The notes under the pieces: model-generated
The model's database searches: none
The model's input: only the letters and a program-made list of their open reading frames with translations
What the model was told of the DNA's origin: nothing
Program-made: the position numbers and the translations under genes
In this document: piece after piece, positions 25,227 through 33,776 of the stretch
Position numbering within the stretch: position 1 is the first letter of the stretch
Layout: each line of letters begins with the position of its first letter
NCBI RefSeq assembly: GCF_025145845.1
Contig: NZ_CP102253.1
Coordinates: 248,001-312,000 of the forward strand
Reading direction: 5' to 3'
Length of the DNA: 64,000 bases
Origin: Alistipes shahii WAL 8301
Lineage (GTDB): Bacteria > Bacteroidota > Bacteroidia > Bacteroidales > Rikenellaceae

Positions 25227-26405
25227 CTATTTATCGGCAAACAGCGACCGGGCGATGCCCAGCTCCAGTCCCCGCAGTTCGGCCAGCCCGCGCAGGCGGC
25301 CCAGACACGAATATCCCGGATTGGTCTTCTTCTTCAGGTCGTCGATCATCTGGTGGCCGTGGTCCGGACGCATCGGGATCGAGATGCGTCGGCGCTGCTG
25401 AATCTCCAGCAGGGCTTTCATCACGTCGTACATCGGCACGTCGCCCTCCAAATGGTTGGCCTCGTAGAAGTTGCCCTCGGCATCGCGCTGCGTCGAGCGC
25501 AGGTGGACGAAATTCACCCGGTCGCCCTGCCGCAGCATCATTCCCGGCAGGTCGTTCGCGGCCGACACTCCGAACGAACCCGTGCAGAGGCACAGCCCGT
25601 TCGAAGGGTTGGGGACCGCCTCGACCAATTTCTGAAAGTCGGATTCGGTGGAGAGAATGCGGGGCAGACCGAGGATCGGGAACGGAGGATCGTCGGGATG
25701 GATCGCCAGCACCGCACCCGCCTCGTCGGCCACGGGAGCCACCTCGCGCAGGAACGCCACGAGGTTCGCGCGCAGCGTCTCGGCCGTGACATCCTTGTAA
25801 CGGTCCAGCTCCCGCTGGAACTGCTCCAGCGTGAAACTCTCCTCCGAGCCGGGCAGGCCCGCGATCATGTTGCGGGTGATCAGCTCTTTTTCCGCGGCGT
25901 CCATCCGCCCGAAGCGGGCCTCGGCAGCGGCGCGCTCGGCCTCGGAATAGTCCTTCTCCGCGCCGGGACGCTTCAGGATGAAGAGATCGAAGGCCACGAA
26001 CGCCGCACGCTCGAAGCGCAGGGCGCGCGACCCGTCGGGCAGCTCGTAGGCGAGGTTCGTGCGCGTCCAGTCCAGCACGGGCATAAAGTTGTAGGTAATT
26101 ACTTTAACGCCGCATTCGGCCAGATTGCGGACCGACTGTTTGTAATTCTCGATATAGCGCTCGAAATCGCCCGTGCGGGTCTTGATATGCTCGTGGACGG
26201 GGACGCTCTCCACGACCGACCAGCGAAGGCCCGCGTCGGCGACCGTCTTTCGGCGTTTTTCGATCTCCCCGACGGTCCACACCTCGCCGTTGGGAATGTG
26301 ATGGAGGGCGGTCACGATGTCGGTGGCCCCGGCCTGACGGATGTCCTGGAGGCTTACGGGGTCGTTCGGACCGTACCAGCGCCAGGATTGTTTGCAAAGA
26401 TACAT
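25227..26405 (-). CDS. uxuA: mannonate dehydratase
   Basis: A 392-residue cytoplasmic enzyme converting D-mannonate to 2-keto-3-deoxygluconate in glucuronate breakdown. Family motifs: WRWYGPNDPVSLQDIRQAGATDIVTALHHIPNGEVW at the start, VVESVPVHEHIKTRTG, YNFMPVLDWTRTNL, AIHPDDPP (metal-ligand His and Asp), LCTGSFG and the closing MRPDHGHQM. The length is typical. It is co-directional with the SDR oxidoreductase and LacI genes, but separated from the SDR gene by 536 bases of repeats, so its transcription may be partly independent. A TATCTTTG string inside codons 2-4 is probably coincidental. Confidence 0.95.
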   Translation of the reverse strand: MYLCKQSWRWYGPNDPVSLQDIRQAGATDIVTALHHIPNGEVWTVGEIEKRRKTVADAGLRWSVVESVPVHEHIKTRTGDFERYIENYKQSVRNLAECGVKVITYNFMPVLDWTRTNLAYELPDGSRALRFERAAFVAFDLFILKRPGAEKDYSEAERAAAEARFGRMDAAEKELITRNMIAGLPGSEESFTLEQFQRELDRYKDVTAETLRANLVAFLREVAPVADEAGAVLAIHPDDPPFPILGLPRILSTESDFQKLVEAVPNPSNGLCLCTGSFGVSAANDLPGMMLRQGDRVNFVHLRSTQRDAEGNFYEANHLEGDVPMYDVMKALLEIQQRRRISIPMRPDHGHQMIDDLKKKTNPGYSCLGRLRGLAELRGLELGIARSLFADK

Positions 26406-26941
26406 GGATGTATTGTTTTTAGGTTTTCAAATTTTTCACATACGGTGCTTTCTCCGCTGCAAGCGAGAATGCGGCGGTTTAAAACCGCTTCCAGGGGCGA
26501 TGCCGGGATTCTCCGCGAACAAGCGAACAAGAGATGTTCGCCCCTGTTCGCATGTTCGCATGTTCGCGTGTTCGCTTCTTTACCCGGCCGAAAAGACGGA
26601 ATTGCCGCGAACGATCCCGGCCCGATGCCGGAGCCGTGAAACGAAGTCCCGGCTAAAAGTGGCAAGAAACGGGGCCGGTTTGCTTGCAAACCCGCGAATA
26701 GGCGCCCGTTTCGAACGTTAGACGGGACGAAGTAGGCGAAGGCATCTGCCGGGGAGTTTTTGGTACTTTTTGCGGTCAAAAAGTACAAAGTACCCCGCGG
26801 GCGAAGACCGCGGTTGTCCTTTCTCCGCTGCAAGCGAGAATGCGGCGGTTGCACCTCCTGCACGTTGCCGCTGGCCGCGAACGATCCCGGCCCGATGCCG
26901 TGCCCGTCAGACCCCGCCGAAGAGACGGCTCCCGCGGCGGA
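26406..26941. repeat. intergenic region B: second mosaic of palindromic repeats inside the hexuronate cluster
   Basis: 536 bases without a credible gene. In order on the plus strand it has the CCGCTGCAAGCGAGAATGCGG hairpin (26452-26473), a GGTTTAAAACCGC segment, GCGAACA/TGTTCGC palindromes (about 26513-26577), the CCGGCCCGATGCCGGAGCC block (about 26608-26660), the 50-base block identical to region A (26714-26763), a GTACTTTTTG/CAAAAAGTAC hairpin (26764-26787), a second CCGCTGCAAGCG hairpin (about 26823), and a partial copy of the CCGGCCCGATGCCG block (about 26886). Confidence 0.7.
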
Positions 26942-27754
26942 TCAAATCGAGAAAGCGTCGAACCCGCCGTCGACGACGGCCAGCGCGCCCGTCACGAACG
27001 ACGAAGCGTCGCTGACGAGGTAGTGAATCGTACCCAGCAGCTCCTCCGGCTCGGCGAAGCGTCCGGCGGGCGTGTGGGCGATGATCGTCCGCGCACGGTC
27101 GGTGTACGAACCGTCCTCGTTGGTCAGCAGCGCGCGGTTCTGGTTCGTCAGCAGAAAGCCCGGGACGATGGCGTTGACGCGCATCTCGGGGCTGAACTTC
27201 ATGGCCAGTTCGGCGGCCATGTACTTCGTGTAGTTGGCGATGGCGGCCTTGGCGGCTCCGTAGCCCACCACGCGGGTCAGCGGACGCAACGCCGACTCGG
27301 AGCAGAAGTTGACGATCACACCCTTCCTGCGGGCCGTCATGGCCTCGCCGAAGACCGTCGTGGGCAGCACCGTGCCGAACAGATTGAGGTCCACGACCTT
27401 GCGGAAAGCTTCGATCTCCAGGTCGAGGAACGACTTGTCGGGAGCGATCGTCGCACCGCCCATGTTGCCGCCCGCGGCGTTCAGCAGGATGTCGATCTGC
27501 CCCCAGGCCCCGAGAATCGCCTCGCGGTTCGACACGAGCACCTCGCGGTTCAGCACGTCGGTTGCGAAGAAGAGCGCATCGCCGCCCGCAGCGCGGATTT
27601 CGCCGACAAGCGCTTCGCCCGCCTTTTCATCGCGGTCGAGCACAGCGACGCGTGCACCCTGCTCTGCGAGGTAAACGCAGATCGAGCGGCCCAGAATCCC
27701 GGCCCCACCCGTCACAACGACGACACGGCCCCGGATGTCAAAGAGATTTTTCAT
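26942..27754 (-). CDS. SDR-family D-mannonate oxidoreductase (fructuronate reductase type)
   Basis: A 270-residue short-chain dehydrogenase: the TGGAGILGRSICVYLAEQGARVAVLDRD nucleotide-binding loop near residue 15, LLNAAGG (about 90), catalytic Ser, Tyr and Lys in NFCSESALRPLTRVVGYGAAKAA (about 150-172), and the closing FVTGALAVVDGGFDAFSI. SDR members adjacent to uxuA and a LacI regulator reduce fructuronate to mannonate, giving the substrate for UxuA. It lies five bases after the lacI-type gene, so they are surely co-transcribed. The family is certain; the substrate comes from context. Confidence 0.85.
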   Translation of the reverse strand: MKNLFDIRGRVVVVTGGAGILGRSICVYLAEQGARVAVLDRDEKAGEALVGEIRAAGGDALFFATDVLNREVLVSNREAILGAWGQIDILLNAAGGNMGGATIAPDKSFLDLEIEAFRKVVDLNLFGTVLPTTVFGEAMTARRKGVIVNFCSESALRPLTRVVGYGAAKAAIANYTKYMAAELAMKFSPEMRVNAIVPGFLLTNQNRALLTNEDGSYTDRARTIIAHTPAGRFAEPEELLGTIHYLVSDASSFVTGALAVVDGGFDAFSI

Positions 27755-27759
27755 GTTTT

Positions 27760-28833
27760 TCAGATGATGTTGTTTTTATAATACGGTATATTCTCTTTCA
27801 GCAGGATGTCGATGGGCATGTTGTTGACCTTCGACGGAGCGCGGCCCTCGACGAGCCATTCGCACAGGGCCATCACCGCGCGGTAGCCCTGCGCCTCGGG
27901 ACGCTGGGCGACGAGCGCCGTCACCACGCCCGCGGAGAGCATCTCCCCGTTGCGGCGGATCACGTCGTAGCCCACCAGCCGCACGCCATCGCGCCGCCGC
28001 GCCGCCAGATAGCCCGCAAGGATGTAACACGTCGAATTGAAGGTCACGGCCCCGGCAATCGACGGATTTTCGCGGAACATCTCATCCAGCACGCGGCCGT
28101 TGCAGGCTTCGTCGTCCAGCCGCAGCGCGGCGTAGTGCAGCCGGCCCCGGAAGGCATGCGCTTCGAGGTAACTGCGGAATCCCGCCTCGCGGTTGCGCCA
28201 CTGGTTCGAACCGGCGTCGCCCCGGTGAACGATCCGGCCCACGACGATGTCCGCTCCCGGATCGAGGCGGTCGAACAGCAGCCGTGCGGCGACCGCCCCG
28301 GCGTCGAACGACGACGTGCCGAAATAGGCCAGCCGGTTGCAGGCGGGAATGTCCGAATCGACGAAGACATAGGGCACTCCCCGGGCGTCGAGTTCGCGGG
28401 TGAACGGCTCGACCATCTCCGCGAAGAGCGTGGCGATCACCGCGCCGTCGAACTCCTCGCGGCGCAGCGTCTCCAGCAGGCTTTCGAACGACGAACGGTC
28501 GTACTGGTCGAAGCAGAAACGGCGGACCGTGACGTTGTAACGCACGGCCTCGGCCTCGGCGCGGGCGATTCCGGCCTCGAAATCGGCCCAGTACTCTCCC
28601 GGGTCGAAACGGGGCATGACCGCGCAGAGCGTGTACCTGCGGCCCGACGCCAGCGAGCGGGCGATCAGGTTGGGACGGTAGTCGACCCGCCGCAGCACCT
28701 CATTGATGCGCGCGAGGTTCTCCTCCGAGACCTTGCCGCGGTTGTGGATCACGCGGTCGACCGTCGCCACCGACACCCCCGCCATGCGGGCGATGTCGAC
28801 GATGCGGACCGTGGTATGTTCGTTGTCGGACAT
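27760..28833 (-). CDS. LacI-family transcriptional regulator of the hexuronate cluster
   Basis: A 357-residue repressor: N-terminal helix-turn-helix and hinge helix (residues 9-60, VRIVDIARMAGVSVATVDRVIHNRGKVSEENLARI and PNLIARSLASG), then a periplasmic-binding-protein-like sensor domain (about 65-335). It is the first gene of the minus-strand unit with the SDR oxidoreductase and probably uxuA, so a sugar-acid inducer is likely. A 16-bp perfect palindrome overlaps its promoter and is a strong candidate for its own operator. Confidence 0.92.
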   Translation of the reverse strand: MSDNEHTTVRIVDIARMAGVSVATVDRVIHNRGKVSEENLARINEVLRRVDYRPNLIARSLASGRRYTLCAVMPRFDPGEYWADFEAGIARAEAEAVRYNVTVRRFCFDQYDRSSFESLLETLRREEFDGAVIATLFAEMVEPFTRELDARGVPYVFVDSDIPACNRLAYFGTSSFDAGAVAARLLFDRLDPGADIVVGRIVHRGDAGSNQWRNREAGFRSYLEAHAFRGRLHYAALRLDDEACNGRVLDEMFRENPSIAGAVTFNSTCYILAGYLAARRRDGVRLVGYDVIRRNGEMLSAGVVTALVAQRPEAQGYRAVMALCEWLVEGRAPSKVNNMPIDILLKENIPYYKNNII

Positions 28834-28863
28834 GGTTTGCGCTGTTCTTCGGCGTTACATCGG

Positions 28864-28894
28864 CAAAGCTATGCAAAATTTTCGAAAATAGCAA
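28864..28894 (-). promoter_or_regulatory. promoter of the LacI-hexuronate operon
   Basis: On the minus strand TTG (28894-28892), 20 bases, then TAGCTTTG (28871-28864), a good fit to the Bacteroidetes -33/-7 pattern, 30 bases before the ATG of the regulator gene. The candidate operator directly abuts the -33 element. Confidence 0.7.
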
Positions 28895-28910
28895 GTGTGT
28901 GCGCACACAC
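28895..28910. promoter_or_regulatory. candidate LacI-type operator, GTGTGTGCGCACACAC
   Basis: A perfect 16-bp palindrome with CG at its centre, the hallmark of LacI-family operators. It lies immediately upstream of the -33 TTG of the regulator's own promoter, where binding would block polymerase. Confidence 0.6.
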
Positions 28911-29588
28911 CTGACGATTCGAGCCAAAAAAGACCGGACCCGAAGTGGGAACGGGATTAAAAAGCTGTAATGATTCGATTTATCGGGTCGTTACAACTTT
29001 CATATAGGAGAATAGGTAACGAGAAGGTAACGGTTTATTTTCAGCTTTTTGCGCTCAAATACCGCATTTCAAATAACTAATTGCAAGATACGAAAAAAAT
29101 ACGGATTTGACAAATTTGCTAAAAAGGGCGGCATTCTAACCCATGGAGCCCATTGTCATGGCAACGTACAATTGTCGGGTTCTTTCGTCCGAGGACAAAT
29201 TGAAGTTATTCAGCATCAAAAAACATGATCGAACATGGCACTGTAAAGTCCGTCGACTCTCTCCCATCGGCTACTCCTGCAAATAGACACACCAGCGGTA
29301 TCATAATCTACCCCGCCCTGAGCAGAAAAAGGAGCTTTGCAAAATAGAGGGAAAATTTATTCATTATAAAAAGAGTGCGAAAAAATGTGCCATATGACGC
29401 TCTCAAACATACCTATTTGTTGGTAAAAATAGTCCATTCGGGCAGTTATTAAAAAAAATTCATTATATTGGCATCGCGAAAATCGCAAAATTCTTGCCCC
29501 TCCGGAGTCTGCATACAATCCGTTCTATTGCTAAGATTTTGCATCCGGAAGATTTAAGAATCATTTATTAACCCAAAACATTCTGCTT
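28911..29588. other. AT-rich non-coding region upstream of the TonB-protease operon
   Basis: About 680 bases, clearly more AT-rich than the flanks. I find no credible gene on either strand. It must contain the promoter of the 29589-42072 gene set, but no TTG-N20-TAnnTTTG pair stands out; the nearest approximations are TATATTGG (about 29464) and AAGATTTTG (about 29533). The length suggests regulatory content or remnants of inserted DNA. Confidence 0.45.
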
Positions 29589-32435
29589 ATGAAGGTTTTT
29601 TTCGCCAAATTAAGTGTGTTAACGAGTATGCTGCTGCTTTACGGTGCCACCTCCGTGTGGGCGCAGGGCAAAGGTAAGATCTCGTTCAGCGGCACGGTCC
29701 AAGCCTCGGAAACTGAGGGGGGGGGAAATTCTAAGATCACTCCGCTGGCCTACGCCGTTGTCTCCCTGCCCGAAATCGGCGTAGCAACGACCACCGACGT
29801 CAAAGGCCGGTTCGAAATCCAACTCTCCAATCCGGGGAAATACAAGGTCGAGATCAGCTCTCTGGGTTACGAGCCGCTGTCTCAGACCATCCAGCTTCCC
29901 GCACGGGACTCGCTCAAATTCACCCTAAAGGCCACCTCGTTCTATCTGGAAAACATCGTGGTGTCGGCCGAGTCGAAAAAGACCGGTGCGGCAACCGCTT
30001 CGAAGATTTCCAAATCGGCCATGGAGCACATTCAGGCCACATCGCTGGCCGACATCATGTCGCTCCTTCCGGGCGCCAGCACACGCACGGCCGAAGAGAT
30101 CGCCCTCAAGAAAGTCAGCACATTCTCCGTCCGCAACGGCCAGAGCTTCGGCACGGCCATCATCATGGACGGCGCTCCCCTTTCGAACAACGCCAACATG
30201 CAGACCCTGTCGCTGGCGTTGGGAGCCGGCGCAGGGCCCAGCATATCGACCCCCAACTCGGGCGTCGACATGCGAACCATCACCACCAACAACATCGAAT
30301 CGGTAGAGGTGATCCGGGGTATTGCCTCGGCCCAGTACGGCGACATCGCTTCGGGCGCCGTCATTGTCAACAGCAAGGCGGGACGCACGCCGCTGTCGAT
30401 CCAGCTGGATGTCAATCCCAATGTCTACATGGCTTCCGTATCGCACGGCGTGGGCCTCGGCCGTAAAGCCGGCGTGCTCAACTACGGCGTAGACTACACC
30501 TTCGCCCAATACGATCCGACCGAAGGATACGACACCTACAACCGTGTGACGGGACGCGTAAGCTACTCGAACACCGTCGGCAAATGGTCCACCAACACCT
30601 CGTTCAACCTGTTCTACACCAAGGACAAGGCCGAACCGAATCCCGACGACGCGAGGGATCTGGACCTGATGACCCAGCGCGACCTGGGCCTGCGCTTCAA
30701 CACCAACGGGTCGTTCAATTTCAACAAGAACTGGCTCAAAAACCTCAAATACACCGTCTCGGCGAACTATACGAACAAAAAAACGTACCGGGAGGAGTTC
30801 GCCACCAACTCCGACTGGACCTACTCCACCTCGAAAACCGACGGAGCCATTCTTTCGAGCATGCCCGGACAGGATATTTACCTGGCCGACGGTACGAAAA
30901 TCACGAACATCCCCGATGCCGACAAGAACGGCAAAGCCTGGCGCCTGCCGTCGGACTATACGGCCATATACAACCTGTACGGCAAGGAGCTCAACACCTT
31001 CGCGCAGCTGTCGGCCAATTTCGCCGGCGACCTGGGACGCACTCACCACCGGCTGATCATCGGCGGCGAGTACCGCGCCACGGGCAACCTGGGCGAAGGC
31101 AAGGTCTTCGATCCGGAGACTCCGCCGCGCCGCTCGGTCAACACCAACTTCACCACCCAGCGCGAACGCGCTTTCAGCGACGTGCCGTTCATGCACCAGT
31201 TCAGCCTCTTCGCCGAGGAGTATTTCTCGATGGACATCCTGCGCCGCAAGCTGGAAATCGTCGCCGGCGTCCGCTATGACCATATTTACAACATGGACGG
31301 AGGCGTCGCACCCCGTATCAACGCCTCCTACGACCTGATTCCCGAGAAACTGAGCGTCCGCGGCGGCTACGGCATCACGTACAAAGCCCCCTCGCTGGGT
31401 TATCTCTATCCCGACAACGCTTATTTCGACATCCTGAACTTCGACAACACCACGGCGAGCGGCTTCAGCGACGCCCAGAAATTCCAGATCGCCACGACGC
31501 ACGTCTATTCGGCGGAGAATCCGGATCTCGAACTGGCGAAAACCACCAAATGGGAGGTCGGCGTCGATTTCAAGATCGGGCAGGTGCGCGGTTCAGTCAC
31601 CTATTACGAGGACAAGACCCGCAACGGCTACATGACCAGCGCAACGTTCGACACCTTCAAATGCGTGGACTACAATCAGTATTCGGCGGCCAAACCGGCC
31701 AATGAGACCGATATGCCCGAGTTGTCGCTCAAGTCGTCAGACAAAATCCTGCTCCAGTATTCGATCCCGACCAACTACTTTGCCTATAACAGCCGGGGCG
31801 TCGAGTTCGACATCGATTTCGGACGTATCAACTCCATCCGCACCTCGTTCGGACTGAACGGAAGCTGGACGCAGTACAAATCGTGGAAGAACTACTACAC
31901 GTTCACGAACCATACGACAGGCAGCAGCGTAGCCGGTTCCTATCCCCACATGGGCGTCTTCGAACCGGGCAACAAGGCGGAGCATTCGTCGTCAACGACG
32001 ACCAACCTGCGTATCACGCACAACATTCCGCGAATCGGTTTCGTCGTCACGCTGACAGCCAGCGTCAAATGGAAGGAGCGTGAGTACACCACCTACGGCA
32101 ACGACTCGATCCCTGTGAAATACATCTCGCGCCTGGACGGTCAGGTGTATGATTTCGACGCTTCGCGCATCGGGGAAGAGGAGTTCCAGGCCCTCGACAT
32201 GCGCGGGCGCCTCGACGCACGCCGGCTGATTCCCGAAAGTTCGATGCCCCCGATACTCTGTATCAACATCAATCTGACCAAGGAAATCCGCAATTTCATG
32301 CGCATTTCGTTCTTCGCCAACAATATGTTCCGCAGCACGCCGATCTGGGAGAGCAAAGTCTATCCGGGCAAGTACACCCGGCGCAACGCAAAGACCTTCT
32401 TTTTCGGAGCTGCGCTGTCTGTCAAGATTCGATAA
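29589..32435 (+). CDS. TonB-dependent receptor, first gene of the C25-like protease cluster
   Basis: A 948-residue outer-membrane receptor. Signal peptide (MKVFFAKLSVLTSMLLLYGATSVWAQ), then a carboxypeptidase-D regulatory-like domain (about 31-115, VSLPEIGVATTTDVKGRFEI, VEISSLGYEPLSQTIQL), TonB box/plug (about 117-275, ENIVVSAESK, FGTAIIMDGAPLSNNANM, SVEVIRGIASAQYGDIASGAVIV), and a barrel ending FFGAALSVKIR. It is not accompanied by a SusD. A nine-G run in codons 43-45 (29717-29725) may allow slippage. The next gene starts 21 bases downstream. The ligand is unknown; the neighbouring secreted protease-like proteins suggest a peptide or protein-derived ligand, which is inference. Confidence 0.88.
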   Translation: MKVFFAKLSVLTSMLLLYGATSVWAQGKGKISFSGTVQASETEGGGNSKITPLAYAVVSLPEIGVATTTDVKGRFEIQLSNPGKYKVEISSLGYEPLSQTIQLPARDSLKFTLKATSFYLENIVVSAESKKTGAATASKISKSAMEHIQATSLADIMSLLPGASTRTAEEIALKKVSTFSVRNGQSFGTAIIMDGAPLSNNANMQTLSLALGAGAGPSISTPNSGVDMRTITTNNIESVEVIRGIASAQYGDIASGAVIVNSKAGRTPLSIQLDVNPNVYMASVSHGVGLGRKAGVLNYGVDYTFAQYDPTEGYDTYNRVTGRVSYSNTVGKWSTNTSFNLFYTKDKAEPNPDDARDLDLMTQRDLGLRFNTNGSFNFNKNWLKNLKYTVSANYTNKKTYREEFATNSDWTYSTSKTDGAILSSMPGQDIYLADGTKITNIPDADKNGKAWRLPSDYTAIYNLYGKELNTFAQLSANFAGDLGRTHHRLIIGGEYRATGNLGEGKVFDPETPPRRSVNTNFTTQRERAFSDVPFMHQFSLFAEEYFSMDILRRKLEIVAGVRYDHIYNMDGGVAPRINASYDLIPEKLSVRGGYGITYKAPSLGYLYPDNAYFDILNFDNTTASGFSDAQKFQIATTHVYSAENPDLELAKTTKWEVGVDFKIGQVRGSVTYYEDKTRNGYMTSATFDTFKCVDYNQYSAAKPANETDMPELSLKSSDKILLQYSIPTNYFAYNSRGVEFDIDFGRINSIRTSFGLNGSWTQYKSWKNYYTFTNHTTGSSVAGSYPHMGVFEPGNKAEHSSSTTTNLRITHNIPRIGFVVTLTASVKWKEREYTTYGNDSIPVKYISRLDGQVYDFDASRIGEEEFQALDMRGRLDARRLIPESSMPPILCININLTKEIRNFMRISFFANNMFRSTPIWESKVYPGKYTRRNAKTFFFGAALSVKIR

Positions 32436-32456
32436 CCCTACAACGCAAGTACAACC

Positions 32457-33752
32457 ATGAAAAAGACATATATAGCCATACTGACGGCCGCTGCAGGGCT
32501 CTGTTCGTGCATCGAGATGATGGACTCCGCCAGCCAGGCCGATGTTGTGAATCCGTTGAACGTCTCCTTCAAGGTCAAGGCCGTGACCGGCTTTGTGGAT
32601 GCCGACGGCAACGGTACCATCAACACGGATTTCCCGGTGGATGGGCTCACCGTCCGTTTCACCAATTTCGAGGAGGACGCCGTCATCGAAACGCTGACCG
32701 ACGAGAACGGCATCGCACAAACCGAGGTCGCACCGGGCAACTACACGATCTCGGTATTCGGCGAATCTGAATCCGAAGGCAATACCTATTACCTGAACGG
32801 ATCGGTGCAGAACAAAGCCATCACCAAAGACATCACGCCGGAACAGGCCGAGGCGTCGAACGACTTCTCGATCGCCATCCGTCCCGCCATGGTGGGCCCG
32901 CTCTGCTTCAGCCAGATCTTCTACTGCGGAAGCACCAATCCCGAGACGCAGGCGACCTATTTCCGCGACCAGTTCTACGAAATCTACAACAACGGCGACG
33001 AGACCTATTACCTCGACCACCTCTGTTTCGCGCGTCTCGTGCCCGAATTCGCAACGGCGACGCTCCCAGAATGGCCCGCCGAGGACGGACTGAACAACTA
33101 CGTCTATGCCGTGACGGTCTGGCAGCTGCCGGGTAACGGAACCGACTACCCGCTCAAGCCGGGCGAATCGTTCATCATCACCCAGGAGGCCGCGAACCAT
33201 GCCGACCACAGCAAATACGGCGGACTGATCGACACTTCGCTGTCCGAATTCGAAACGTGGGCCGGCAATCCGCAGCGTGTCAACCCGGACGTTCCTGATC
33301 TCGAGTACGTTTTCTGGTCGGGATACATCGTGACCTTGCAGTGGCTGAACACCGTCAGCGGTCCGGGACTCTGCATCTACCAGCCCGGCAAGCATCTCGA
33401 ATTCCCGACCATCAATACGGGCGTGGTGGGAGAGACGACCCAGAGACAGGTGGGCAAAACGCAGGAGTACGTCCGCATTCCGGCCGAACAGCTGATCGAC
33501 GGCGTGGAGATGCTCCCGACATCGAACAGCCTCAACATGAAGCGTATTCCCGGATTCGTGGACGCCGGAGCGGCTTCGACGGAGAAAATTTACGTCGGCA
33601 AGAGCGTGTGCCGCAAAGTGATCGGCCAACGGCCCGACGGCACCCCGATCTACCAGGACACGAACAACTCGACGGAAGATTTCGAAACGCAGGTCCCGCA
33701 GTTCCGCCGCAACGGCGAAAAGATGCCCGCCTGGAACTGGTCCCTGAAATAA
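32457..33752 (+). CDS. DUF4876-type lipoprotein
   Basis: A 431-residue lipoprotein (MKKTYIAILTAAAGLCSC, probable lipidation at Cys18). The first part (about 30-145) is a carboxypeptidase-regulatory-like beta-sandwich: VDGLTVRFTNFEED..TDENGIAQTEVAPGNYTISVFG. The rest (about 150-431) has the DUF4876 look, with a lamin-tail-like core around QFYEIYNNGDETYYLDHLCFARL and a terminal RRNGEKMPAWNWSLK. Genes of this type are commonly paired with a TonB receptor and a DUF6850 barrel, as here. Gaps of 21 and 24 bases to the neighbours indicate one operon. It probably acts as a surface partner of the receptor; the ligand is unknown. Confidence 0.75.
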   Translation: MKKTYIAILTAAAGLCSCIEMMDSASQADVVNPLNVSFKVKAVTGFVDADGNGTINTDFPVDGLTVRFTNFEEDAVIETLTDENGIAQTEVAPGNYTISVFGESESEGNTYYLNGSVQNKAITKDITPEQAEASNDFSIAIRPAMVGPLCFSQIFYCGSTNPETQATYFRDQFYEIYNNGDETYYLDHLCFARLVPEFATATLPEWPAEDGLNNYVYAVTVWQLPGNGTDYPLKPGESFIITQEAANHADHSKYGGLIDTSLSEFETWAGNPQRVNPDVPDLEYVFWSGYIVTLQWLNTVSGPGLCIYQPGKHLEFPTINTGVVGETTQRQVGKTQEYVRIPAEQLIDGVEMLPTSNSLNMKRIPGFVDAGAASTEKIYVGKSVCRKVIGQRPDGTPIYQDTNNSTEDFETQVPQFRRNGEKMPAWNWSLK

Positions 33753-33776
33753 TAATCCCCCTAAATCGAATGAGTT

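Noticed and set aside
26395..26402. TATCTTTG at the uxuA start as a promoter -7 box
   Set aside because: It lies within codons 2-4, so a transcript from it would start inside the gene; there is no alternative downstream start before the conserved WRWYG motif and no properly spaced -33 element.
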